DNA from: an uncultured Bacteroidaceae bacterium
GTDB taxonomy: Bacteria; Bacteroidota; Bacteroidia; Bacteroidales; Bacteroidaceae
Direction of reading: 5' to 3'
Assembly (NCBI GenBank): GCA_905235305.1
Contig: CAJOLC010000023.1
Span: 1 to 36,416 of the forward strand
Length of the DNA: 36,416 bases
Part shown: positions 7,876-15,126 of the stretch, piece after piece
How the letters are laid out: every line of letters starts with the position of its first letter
Position numbering within the stretch: position 1 is the stretch's first letter
Position numbers and translations under genes: made by a program
The notes under the pieces: model-generated
The model's input: the letters and a program-made list of their open reading frames with translations, nothing else
Database searches by the model: none
Told to the model about the DNA's origin: nothing

Positions 7876-8233
7876 GGATGCGACATAACAGGTTCTTCAT
7901 CTTCTGCGACACCTTGTCAGTGGGCAGCTCCTCGTCGCTGGTCCAGAGGAAGGCTATGTCGAGGCCGGCCTCAAGGGGCTGGAGCAGCTCCTTCTGCAGG
8001 CGATAGGCCTCGCGAAGCTGACGCTTGATGCGGTTCCGCCTGACCGCCCGCTTGAAATAACGCTTGCTGACGGAGACCATGATGCGCACCGTCCCGACAG
8101 CGTTCGGCATGTAGACGGCACGGATAGGAAAAGCAGTGACCGACCGATGGCCGCCGCCAAAAAGCTCCTCCAAAGCCTTACGGCTGCAGAGACGCTCCTC
8201 CTTGGGAAGCGTGTGGAGGGATAGTTCAGCCAT
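7850..8233 (-). CDS. rnpA: Ribonuclease P protein component
   Basis: RnpA is the protein cofactor of RNase P, which matures tRNA 5' ends. The 127-residue frame carries the RNR signature ([18 protein letters not shown]) and [16 protein letters not shown] on the RNA-binding face. The start at [15 protein letters not shown] is the usual N-terminus. It overlaps hemD by 8 bases upstream and yidD by 26 downstream, so translational coupling is likely. Confidence 0.93.
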   Translation of the reverse strand: MAELSLHTLPKEERLCSRKALEELFGGGHRSVTAFPIRAVYMPNAVGTVRIMVSVSKRYFKRAVRRNRIKRQLREAYRLQKELLQPLEAGLDIAFLWTSDEELPTDKVSQKMKNLLCRIHESVSADS

Positions 8234-8969
8234 TTGCCTTGCGCAGATGGTCGTCGATAGCAGCAGAGATACTGGGGTAAAGAGGAGAGGGAGCTTCGAT
8301 GTCGAGGCGTAGCCCGGCATCACGGACAGCCTTGGCAGTAGTGGGACCAAGCGTGCCGATGACGATGTCGCCCTGCTCGAAGTCAGGGAAATTCTTCTGG
8401 AGCGACTGCACACCACTCGGGCTGAAGAATATCAACATGTCATAGTCGAACGGCTCATCCTCCGTAAAGTCATTGCTCACGGTCCTGTACATGATGGCGT
8501 CTGAATGCTTGATGTTCTTGCTGTCCAGCAACTCGCCGAATACGGGATTGTGCACGTCGCTCAGCGGTATAAAGTAGCGCTCCGACTTGTGCTTCACCAT
8601 CAGAGGCACCAGATCGTCTACCTTGCCGGTCGTGCCAAAGAAGATCTTGCGCTTGCGGTACTGCACATACTTCTGTATGTACTGCGCCACGGTCTCCGTT
8701 ATACAGAAGTACTTCATGTCCTCCGGAACAGGAATGCGCATCTCCTTGGCAAGCAAGAAGAAATTGTCGATAGAGTGACGCGACGTAAACACGACAGCCG
8801 TATGCTCCAGAATGGATATCTTCTGCGCACGGAACTCTTTCGGAGTGAGAGACTCAATCTTGATGAACGGACGAAACACTATTTCAACATTGTGACGCCG
8901 CGCTATCTCATAATATGGCGAATTAGCCGACGTAGGTTCCGGCTGCGAGATGAGTATCTTCTTAATCAT
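8226..8969 (-). CDS. hemD: Uroporphyrinogen-III synthase
   Basis: HemD closes and rearranges hydroxymethylbilane into uroporphyrinogen III in the haem and corrinoid pathway. The 247-residue protein has the two alternating alpha/beta lobes of the family. Visible blocks are ILISQPEPTSANSPYYE at the N-terminus, VFTSRHSIDNFF, IFFSPSGVQSL and IGTLGPTTAKAVRDAGL. The sequence family is weakly conserved, but these blocks and the Bacteroidales order DUF4271-hemD-rnpA agree. A TACTTTTG box inside the end of the upstream gene (9069-9076) could be an internal promoter, but it also encodes residues and may be chance. Confidence 0.87.
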   Translation of the reverse strand: MIKKILISQPEPTSANSPYYEIARRHNVEIVFRPFIKIESLTPKEFRAQKISILEHTAVVFTSRHSIDNFFLLAKEMRIPVPEDMKYFCITETVAQYIQKYVQYRKRKIFFGTTGKVDDLVPLMVKHKSERYFIPLSDVHNPVFGELLDSKNIKHSDAIMYRTVSNDFTEDEPFDYDMLIFFSPSGVQSLQKNFPDFEQGDIVIGTLGPTTAKAVRDAGLRLDIEAPSPLYPSISAAIDDHLRKANG

Positions 8970-8989
8970 CGTTTGTCGTATTTTTTCTT

Positions 8990-9856
8990 CTATATCTTTA
9001 TCAGCAAAAGGTAGTCTGAATATGTCAAAACCTGCTGTAAAACAAGCAATGGCATCAATTCAAGGGTGCAAAAGTACACAATTAAATGCAAAGTTCCATA
9101 CATTTTCGGAAAAAATATCTGGTAAGTCTTAAAAAGAAGCAATAACTTTACGAAAAGTACAAAACCAAGCGAATAAATCAACACCTCCTCATGGGAAACA
9201 GGCAGATACACCACCGCCATCGCCAGGACAAGACAAAGCATCGCCTCGACAACATAAATGAAAGTGTAAGCCCTCCGCATTGTAAAGATTTTTTCCTCAC
9301 GAAAGAAGACCCAGTCCACAAAGCTCAGCAACATCCTCTTCAATAGGAAATAGACAACCCAAAGCAGCAGGATGGCACCGAACAGGATGTAGGGCGTCTC
9401 CAGGAACGCATAGTAATCCACATCATACTGCGTGTAGGTGAACGTCACCATCGTTGCAGAAAGCGACAGGAGCGCAACCGCAATGAGTCGCGTAGAGTAT
9501 CGGAGCGGATCGTCCACCACAGGCTCTTCCTTCTTCCCTGGTATAGGAAAGAACACACCACTCAGCGTCTCCTTGAACTTCTTGCTGAGTCGCAGCACAA
9601 GGCTTGCAGCAAGCATCAGGCACAAAAGCAGCAGCAATCCGCTCCAACCCTCGCTGCGAATGCGAAACGGCGTGGAGGACACAGCAAAGCCCCACGGCCT
9701 GTAGGGCACATCGGCGTGCAGCACACTGTCGCCCTTCACGAGACCTCCGTCGTCGTAGGGTATCAGGCGCTCCGGCACCGTGTCCTGCGGCACAAGAGAC
9801 AACGTGTCGCCCGACACAAGAGAATCAGCCAGGCTGAGCGAATCGGCTTCGTTCAT
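8990..9856 (-). CDS. DUF4271 membrane protein
   Basis: This 288-residue protein starts with about 70 Asp-, Ser- and Leu-rich soluble residues and then has about seven to eight hydrophobic segments. It matches DUF4271, a Bacteroidetes-only integral membrane family of unknown function that is routinely next to hemD. Its ATG overlaps the stop of the LOG-family gene (ATGA), and hemD starts 20 bases after its stop. A role linked to haem or envelope biogenesis is only a guess from neighbourhood. Confidence 0.8.
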   Translation of the reverse strand: MNEADSLSLADSLVSGDTLSLVPQDTVPERLIPYDDGGLVKGDSVLHADVPYRPWGFAVSSTPFRIRSEGWSGLLLLLCLMLAASLVLRLSKKFKETLSGVFFPIPGKKEEPVVDDPLRYSTRLIAVALLSLSATMVTFTYTQYDVDYYAFLETPYILFGAILLLWVVYFLLKRMLLSFVDWVFFREEKIFTMRRAYTFIYVVEAMLCLVLAMAVVYLPVSHEEVLIYSLGFVLFVKLLLLFKTYQIFFPKMYGTLHLIVYFCTLELMPLLVLQQVLTYSDYLLLIKI

Positions 9857-10440
9857 ATCTTAGCGTAACGGCGTATGCTTGTGTCCCACAAAGGCGTTTC
9901 CAGGGCCATCCTCAGTGCCTCCTTAGGCGTCGGAGCCACCTTCCAGATGTCAGCATGCACTGGGCGCATGAAGTTCTCCCTGATTGCCTGATACAATGTA
10001 TTCAGCAGCGAGTCGAAATAACCATTGGTGTTGAGCAAGACGATGGGCTTCAGGTAGATTCCCAATTGCTTCCACGTGATGAGTTCCGACAGCTCGGCCA
10101 AGGTGCCGCAACCGCCTGGAAGGAAGATTCCGGCATCGGTCATCTCCGCCATCTTTGCTTGGCGTTCGTGCATGCTGGCAGTTTCGATGATCTCCGTCAT
10201 ACCCTTGTTGCACCAACCCTCCTCTATCATAAAGGTCGGAATGACACCAATTGCCTTGCCACCCTTCTCCATGCATCCGGCGGTGCTCTCTGCCATCAGG
10301 CCGATGCTACCTGCACCGTTGACCAGGGTTATGCCTTTTTCTGCCATCAGCTGGCCCAGTCGGCGGGCATCATCAAAGTAGCACTTGCCTATCTGCGTGC
10401 TGCTGGCACAGTAGACGGCAATCTTTATATCTGCATTCAT
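9853..10440 (-). CDS. LOG-family nucleotide phosphoribohydrolase (TIGR00730)
   Basis: The 195-residue Rossmann-fold protein has the LOG signature LPGGCGTLAELSELITWKQLG, of which PGGxGTxxE is the diagnostic core. Family members hydrolyse nucleoside 5'-monophosphates to base and ribose 5-phosphate. In plants and some bacteria they release cytokinins, and in most bacteria the physiological substrate is unknown. The start at MNADIKIAVYCASS is preferred because it is the normal N-terminus and lies 4 bases after metK. The annotation 'lysine decarboxylase', sometimes given to this family, is wrong. Confidence 0.87.
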   Translation of the reverse strand: MNADIKIAVYCASSTQIGKCYFDDARRLGQLMAEKGITLVNGAGSIGLMAESTAGCMEKGGKAIGVIPTFMIEEGWCNKGMTEIIETASMHERQAKMAEMTDAGIFLPGGCGTLAELSELITWKQLGIYLKPIVLLNTNGYFDSLLNTLYQAIRENFMRPVHADIWKVAPTPKEALRMALETPLWDTSIRRYAKI

Positions 10441-10444
10441 AATG

Positions 10445-11701
10445 TTATGCGAAGAAACTTTCTTTAATCTTTTCCACATAATCCAGCTTCTCCCATGTGA
10501 AGAGTTCGACGGTTACTTCCTTCGTCTCTTGGTAGAGCGACTCGAAGCGCTTTGTGACGAGGCGTGGCTCGCGGCCCATGTGTCCGTACGCTGCTGTCTC
10601 CTCGTAGATGGGGTTCCGCAGCTTGAGGCGTTGCTCGATGGCATATGGAGTGAGCGGGAAGATGGCCTTTATCTTCTCGGCAATCTCGCCGTCGGAGAGG
10701 CTGACGTGGCTTTTGCCGTAGGTATCGACATAGATGCTGACGGGTTCCGCCACGCCGATGGCATAGCTCAATTGTACCAGCATCTCGTCGGCAACACCCG
10801 CCGCCACCATGTTCTTTGCGATATGACGGGCGGCGTAGGCTGCCGAGCGATCGACTTTCGAAGGATCCTTGCCGCTGAAAGCACCGCCGCCATGAGCGCC
10901 CTTGCCGCCATAAGTGTCGACGATAATCTTCCGTCCCGTGAGACCAGTATCGCCGTGCGGACCGCCAATCACGAACTTGCCGGTCGGGTTGACGTAGTAC
11001 TTGATGCGGTCATCAAAGAGGCTTCGTATGCGGTCGGAGCCTATGCCGGCAAGCGTCCTCGGGATGAGGATTTCCTTCACATCGCTGGCGATGCGCTTCT
11101 GCATGGCTTCGTCGGTGTCGAACTCGTCGTGCTGCGTGCTGACCACAATGGTGTCGATGCGCTGGGGGATGCCTTCGTCGCTGTATTCGATAGTGACCTG
11201 GCTCTTGGCATCAGGGCGGAGATAGGTCATCACCTTGCCTTCCTTGCGTATATCGGCAAGCGTCTGGAGCAGACGGTGGGCGAGGTCGAGGCTCAGGGGC
11301 ATGTAGTTGTCGGTCTCGTTCGTAGCATAGCCGAACATCATGCCCTGGTCTCCTGCACCTTGTGAAGCACGGTCCGAGCGGTCCACACCTCGGTTGATGT
11401 CGACGCTTTGCTCATGTATGGCGGACAGGACACCACAGCTGTTGCCGTCGAACATATACTCGCTCTTGGTGTATCCGATGCGGTTAATGACCTCGCGAGC
11501 TATGCGTCCGAGGTCGACGTAGGCTTGTGTCTTGATTTCTCCAGCCAGGATGACCTGCCCGGTCGTCACGAGAGTTTCGCACGCGACCTTTGATTCGGGG
11601 TCGAAGGCAAGCAGTTTGTCGAGCACAGCATCACTGATCTGGTCGGCCACCTTGTCGGGATGACCTTCGGAGACAGACTCCGATGTAAACAAATAACCCA
11701 T
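10445..11701 (-). CDS. metK: S-adenosylmethionine synthetase
   Basis: MetK makes S-adenosylmethionine from methionine and ATP in the cytoplasm. The 418-residue protein shows all core motifs: [30 protein letters not shown], and the phosphate loop [19 protein letters not shown]. It is somewhat longer than the E. coli enzyme (384), as in other Bacteroidales. It heads a seven-gene leftward run with gaps of 40 bases or less. The promoter lies at 11852-11859, leaving a roughly 145-nt leader described separately. Confidence 0.96.
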   Translation of the reverse strand: MGYLFTSESVSEGHPDKVADQISDAVLDKLLAFDPESKVACETLVTTGQVILAGEIKTQAYVDLGRIAREVINRIGYTKSEYMFDGNSCGVLSAIHEQSVDINRGVDRSDRASQGAGDQGMMFGYATNETDNYMPLSLDLAHRLLQTLADIRKEGKVMTYLRPDAKSQVTIEYSDEGIPQRIDTIVVSTQHDEFDTDEAMQKRIASDVKEILIPRTLAGIGSDRIRSLFDDRIKYYVNPTGKFVIGGPHGDTGLTGRKIIVDTYGGKGAHGGGAFSGKDPSKVDRSAAYAARHIAKNMVAAGVADEMLVQLSYAIGVAEPVSIYVDTYGKSHVSLSDGEIAEKIKAIFPLTPYAIEQRLKLRNPIYEETAAYGHMGREPRLVTKRFESLYQETKEVTVELFTWEKLDYVEKIKESFFA

Positions 11702-11847
11702 AGTAGAATTAATCTTTTAATATAATTAATAATGTATGGGGAAAGAAGTCGGGCACAAATGCGCGAGGCAACAAGCGTTCATCCTCCTTTTAGCATTTTT
11801 TACTGTGGTTGCAAGCAGCCCAAATCTATCCACATTCTGTCTTTACG
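11702..11847 (-). promoter_or_regulatory. Possible structured leader of metK
   Basis: Between the TACCTTTG box and metK lies about 145 nt of untranslated leader. Two nested complementary pairs are visible: 11749-11754 with 11818-11823 (6 bp), and 11768-11772 with 11808-11812 (5 bp). The enclosed strand carries TGCTTGCAACC and TGCTAAAAGG. metK is a common target of S-adenosylmethionine riboswitches, but I cannot match a known class. The GCTAAAA segment recalls the 3' core of SAM-II, but the rest does not fit. Confidence 0.4.
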
Positions 11848-11851
11848 GCTG

Positions 11852-11859
11852 CAAAGGTA
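11852..11859 (-). promoter_or_regulatory. -7 box of the metK run
   Basis: TACCTTTG on the minus strand, followed by GCAGC, is a perfect TAnnTTTG match. No TTG is seen at -33. Confidence 0.5.
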
Positions 11860-11900
11860 CGACAATTAATTCATAATTCATCATTCATCATTCATAAATT

Positions 11901-11931
11901 TTGCGCAATGTGTGAAAAAGTAGTAACTTTG
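11901..11931 (+). promoter_or_regulatory. Promoter of the U32 peptidase gene
   Basis: TTG (11901-11903), a 20-base spacer and TAACTTTG (11924-11931) lie 26 bases before the ATG at 11957. It is divergent from the metK promoter, with 41 bases between the two boxes. Confidence 0.65.
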
Positions 11932-11956
11932 CAACCATAAAAGTGTAATTCGGCTT

Positions 11957-13207
11957 ATGAACAATGGCATGGAGATAATGGCTCCTGTGGGGTCGCCGGA
12001 ATGTTTGGCGGCGGCCATACGGGCGGGGGCTGACAGCATATACTTCGGAATAGAGAACCTGAACATGCGCGCCCATTCGGCCAGCACGTTCAGCATCGAT
12101 GACCTGCGCCGCATAGCCGAGGAGACGCGCCGGTTCGGCATAAAGAGTTACCTGACGGTCAACACTATCATCTATGGCGAGGACTTGGGGCTGATGCGCC
12201 GGATTATTGATGCGGCGCACGAGGCAGGCATCAGCGCGGTGATTGCCAGCGATGTGGCTGTGATGCTCTACTGCAGGGAGGTGGGTCAGGAGGTGCACCT
12301 CAGCACGCAACTCAACATAAGCAACATCGAGGCGCTCCGTTTCTATGCGCAGTTTGCCGACGTGGTGGTGCTGGCTCGCGAACTGAATATGGAGCAGGTG
12401 CGGGCTATTCATGAGGCCATCGAGGCTGAGAACATCTGCGGCCCCAGCGGCAAACGGGTACGCATCGAGATGTTCTGCCACGGCGCGCTCTGCATGGCCA
12501 TCAGCGGCAAGTGCTACTTGAGCCAGAGCAACTGGGGACGTTCCGCCAACCGAGGCGAATGCCTGCAGCTGTGCCGCCGCCGCTATACGGTGACAGACGT
12601 AGAGACGGGCACCGAACTCGACATCGAGAACAAGTACATCATGTCCCCGAAAGATCTCAAAACCATCCATTTCATCGATAAAATGATCGACGCAGGTGTT
12701 CGCGTCTTCAAGATAGAAGGACGTGCCCGGGGACCTGAATACGTCGACACGGTTGTCCGCTGTTATCGCGAAGCCATCGACACTCTGACGACTCCCGAGA
12801 AAGGTAGGGAGGCATTCCTCGGAAGGCTCGACGAGTGGGACGAACGTTTGGCGCGGGTCTTCAACCGCGGCTTCTGGGACGGCTACTACCTGGGGCGTAC
12901 CATCGCGGAGTGGAATGACTGCCACGGTTCGAAAGCCACCGAAAAGAAGGTCTACTGCGGACGGACCGTCCGTTATTATTCCAAGTTGCAAGTCGCAGAG
13001 TTCAAGATCGAGGCTTGCAGCCTGAGTGTCGGCGACGAGATCCTCGTTACGGGACCGACCACAGGCGCCCTGCGAGCCACCGTCAGCGAGATTCGCTACG
13101 ACCTCCAGCCCGTCCGGACGGCTCAGCAAGGCTGGCACATCAGCATCCCCATCGAGACGAAAGTGCGCCGCAACGACAAGCTTTTCATCATCAGAAAAGC
13201 CGATTGA
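11957..13207 (+). CDS. Peptidase U32 family protein (TrhP/RlhA-like)
   Basis: The 416-residue protein carries the U32 signature from E171 to C206: EMFCHGALCMAISGKCYLS, then SANRGECLQLCRR, with the conserved cysteines of the family. The N-terminal half has the TIM-barrel start EIMAPVGSPECLAAAIRAGA. The C-terminal ~75 residues form the small beta domain of the TrhP-type members. Family members once called collagenases are now known mainly as RNA hydroxylation factors (TrhP at tRNA U34, RlhA on 23S rRNA). Which RNA this one acts on cannot be read from sequence. A 22-bp repeat array starts 31 bases after the stop. Confidence 0.85.
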   Translation: MNNGMEIMAPVGSPECLAAAIRAGADSIYFGIENLNMRAHSASTFSIDDLRRIAEETRRFGIKSYLTVNTIIYGEDLGLMRRIIDAAHEAGISAVIASDVAVMLYCREVGQEVHLSTQLNISNIEALRFYAQFADVVVLARELNMEQVRAIHEAIEAENICGPSGKRVRIEMFCHGALCMAISGKCYLSQSNWGRSANRGECLQLCRRRYTVTDVETGTELDIENKYIMSPKDLKTIHFIDKMIDAGVRVFKIEGRARGPEYVDTVVRCYREAIDTLTTPEKGREAFLGRLDEWDERLARVFNRGFWDGYYLGRTIAEWNDCHGSKATEKKVYCGRTVRYYSKLQVAEFKIEACSLSVGDEILVTGPTTGALRATVSEIRYDLQPVRTAQQGWHISIPIETKVRRNDKLFIIRKAD

Positions 13208-13238
13208 TTTCCAATCACTTGGAAGCCTGTCCCGACAC

Positions 13239-13326
13239 ATACTAATACCTCGGCCAAAGAATACTAATACTTTGGCCAAAGAATACTAATACCTCGGCCG
13301 AAGAATACTAATGCCTTCGGTGGCGC
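13239..13326. repeat. 22-bp tandem array with core CTTTGGCCAAAG
   Basis: Units starting ATACTAATAC begin at 13239, 13261 and 13283, and a fourth, degenerate one at 13305, exactly 22 bases apart. The second unit contains the perfect 12-bp palindrome CTTTGGCCAAAG. The others have CTCGGCCAAAG or CTCGGCCGAAG. The array occupies the first part of the 313-base gap between the U32 gene and the sigma factor. Confidence 0.85.
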
Positions 13327-13389
13327 GGCACGCTGCGTTTTTTCATTCACCACGCCGGGTTTGCACTTCCATTATGCTGCATTTATACA

Positions 13390-13453
13390 ACTTGTACAAG
13401 TGCTTGCAAAACTTGTACTCCTTTCTCTCCTCGCACAACTTGCCGTACCTTTG
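13390..13453 (+). promoter_or_regulatory. Promoter and possible operator of the sigma factor gene
   Basis: TACCTTTG (13446-13453) is a good -7 box, giving a leader of about 60 nt before the ATG at 13521. Upstream lies the perfect palindrome ACTTGTACAAGT (13390-13401), and its left half ACTTGTAC recurs at 13411-13418, 21 bases on. This could be a regulator binding site. No TTG is seen at -33, which would fit an activated promoter. Confidence 0.45.
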
Positions 13454-13520
13454 CCTTCGAATTCATAAGTAAAGGACAGCCGGCTGTCTCATTTTCAGAC
13501 CTATTAAAACACAACGGAAG

Positions 13521-14084
13521 ATGAGACAAGAAACAAACGAAAACAAGATGGCAAGCCTCAGCGACGACCGCCGCCTGCTCGTCATCAGCCACATGCCTCT
13601 GGCATACGCAATGGCATGGAGAATGAAAGACTGCGGCGTAAGTCTGGACGACCTGCGGCAGGAGGGATGCCTCGGCCTTTGCGAGGCCGCCATGCGATTC
13701 AGCGACGAGCTCGGGTGCCGCTTCGCTACCTATGCCAGCCATTGGTGCAGGAAGATGATGCTCCGAGCCATAAGGCGCAGCACAGCGACCTGCAGTCTGG
13801 AGGACGAGACACTACGGGAGAAGGACGAAGACGACGACCCAATCCGCCACGCGCAGCACAGACGCATCGACGACGCACTGCTCAGCCTGAACCCGCAGCA
13901 ACGCATGGTCGTCATGATGTACTACGGCATCGGCACCAACGGACACAGCCTCACCGAAATAGCAACGCAGGCAGGCATCAGCATCCCGAGAGCCTCGACA
14001 ATCCACCGACAAGCACTGAAGAGACTCCGGACAGCACTGAACGGACAGCGCCTCGCAGACTACATCACCCCTTCCGGCGAATAG
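13521..14084 (+). CDS. Sigma-70 family RNA polymerase sigma factor, small
   Basis: The 187-residue protein has sigma region 2 (residues about 45-90: DDLRQEGCLGLCEAAMRF, FATYASHWCRKMMLRAIRR) and region 4 with its HTH (about 122-172: LNPQQRMVVMMYYGIG, SLTEIATQAGIS). Regions 1 and 3 are absent, and a short acidic linker (REKDEDDDP) joins the two. The region 2 wording (F-A-T-Y-A, W-C-R-K) is closer to group 1/3 sigma factors than to ECF factors. It is an alternative sigma factor of unknown regulon. No anti-sigma gene is adjacent. Confidence 0.85.
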   Translation: MRQETNENKMASLSDDRRLLVISHMPLAYAMAWRMKDCGVSLDDLRQEGCLGLCEAAMRFSDELGCRFATYASHWCRKMMLRAIRRSTATCSLEDETLREKDEDDDPIRHAQHRRIDDALLSLNPQQRMVVMMYYGIGTNGHSLTEIATQAGISIPRASTIHRQALKRLRTALNGQRLADYITPSGE

Positions 14085-14093
14085 AAACAGACA

Positions 14094-14119
14094 GGGCTGT
14101 CAGATATATTTGGCAGCCC
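14094..14119 (+). terminator. Hairpin after the sigma factor gene
   Basis: GGGCTGTC (14094-14101) pairs with GGCAGCCC (14112-14119), with one G-U pair, 9 bases after the stop. No U-tract follows, so termination activity is uncertain. Confidence 0.35.
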
Positions 14120-14211
14120 CGCTTGCTCCACAAACCTCCCCATTATGGCACTTTTCCTCGCCAAAAGCAAAACTTTAACCCACAATCCCCCTTCCCTAAC
14201 CTTTTTTTTCA

Positions 14212-14219
14212 TATCTTTG
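14212..14219 (+). promoter_or_regulatory. -7 box of the LpxL-like acyltransferase gene
   Basis: TATCTTTG followed by GCATTC is a strong -7 match, giving a leader of about 55 nt before the ATG at 14280. It rules out the in-frame ATG at 14145. Confidence 0.5.
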
Positions 14220-14279
14220 CATTCAGAACACACAGACAAGACAGTGAACAAGAACGGGACAAGGAAACGACACCGCATA

Positions 14280-15122
14280 ATGCGCCTGCTGGCAAGGCTG
14301 CCCCTGAGCATGCTCTACCTCGTGAGCGACCTGGCCTACCCTATCCTATATTATATAATAAGGTATAGGAGACGGCTCGTCCACGAGAACCTCCGCTGCT
14401 CCTTCCCCGAGAAGAGCCACGAGGAACTCCTCTGTATAGAGAAGAAATTCTACCGCAACCTGTGCGACGTCTTCATAGAGGCCTTCAAATGCCTCCACAT
14501 TTCCGACCAGGAACTGCGCCGCCGCGTGGAAGTGCTGAACTGCGAACTGCCCGAAAGGATTGCAGCCGAAGGCAAGAATGTATTCATGCTCCTCGGCCAT
14601 CTCGGCTGCTGGGAATGGTATCAGGAAGTCTCCGTCCGATATAAAGCACCCAGGAAAGGCGCTGAAATCTATAAGGAAATAAAGAGCCCCTACTTCGCCT
14701 CGCTCATGCGAGAAGTACGCAGCCGATGGGACACCGAACAGATAGAAATGAAGCAGACAGTACGCAGCCTGCTCCGCTGGGCAGCCGAGGGCGAACCCTT
14801 CCTCTGCGGTTTCATCATGGACCAACGCATGGGCAAGGCTAAAGACTGGGTGAACTTCCTCTGTCAGAAGACGTCTGTCGTACCAGGTCCGGAAGAACTC
14901 GCCAAGAAGACAAATGCAGTGCTTGTCTATCTCGATGCAGAGAAACTAAGCCGCGGCCACTACCGCCTCACCTTCCGCGAACTGACGGTCCCCGAAGACT
15001 TCCGCCAGCGTCCCTATCCCCTCACTCTTACCTTCTTCCATAACCTCGAGGAATCCATCCGACGCCAGCCTGAGCTGTGGCTATGGTCGCACAATCGATG
15101 GAGCAAGAAAGACTATGTGTAG
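14280..15122 (+). CDS. Lipid A biosynthesis acyltransferase, LpxL/HtrB-like
   Basis: The 280-residue protein belongs to the lauroyl/myristoyl acyltransferase family that adds secondary acyl chains to lipid A at the inner membrane. The catalytic HX4E motif is H107-LGCW-E112. A hydrophobic N-terminal anchor (LPLSMLYLVSDLAYPILYYI) and the family block IMDQRMGKAKDWVNFLCQKT, with VVPGPEELAKKT, are present. A GTG at 14244 is an alternative start, adding 12 residues. The gene converges on the EptA-like gene with only 4 bases between stops. Confidence 0.87.
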   Translation: MRLLARLPLSMLYLVSDLAYPILYYIIRYRRRLVHENLRCSFPEKSHEELLCIEKKFYRNLCDVFIEAFKCLHISDQELRRRVEVLNCELPERIAAEGKNVFMLLGHLGCWEWYQEVSVRYKAPRKGAEIYKEIKSPYFASLMREVRSRWDTEQIEMKQTVRSLLRWAAEGEPFLCGFIMDQRMGKAKDWVNFLCQKTSVVPGPEELAKKTNAVLVYLDAEKLSRGHYRLTFRELTVPEDFRQRPYPLTLTFFHNLEESIRRQPELWLWSHNRWSKKDYV

Positions 15123-15126
15123 GCTC

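Noticed and set aside
9069..9076. Internal promoter for hemD-rnpA-yidD
   Set aside because: TACTTTTG is a match, but it encodes residues of the DUF4271 protein, has no TTG at -33 and may be chance.
10442..11365. A 307-residue plus-strand reading frame opposite metK
   Set aside because: It is inside metK, which has all its motifs; the antisense frame has no recognisable features.
11702..11847. SAM-II riboswitch before metK
   Set aside because: Only the GCTAAAA segment resembles the SAM-II core; the P1 stem and the ATTTAAC-type loop needed for the pseudoknot are not found. The leader is kept as unclassified.
11888..13279. A 463-residue minus-strand reading frame opposite the U32 gene
   Set aside because: It overlaps a complete U32 protein and runs into the 22-bp array; it is a shadow frame.
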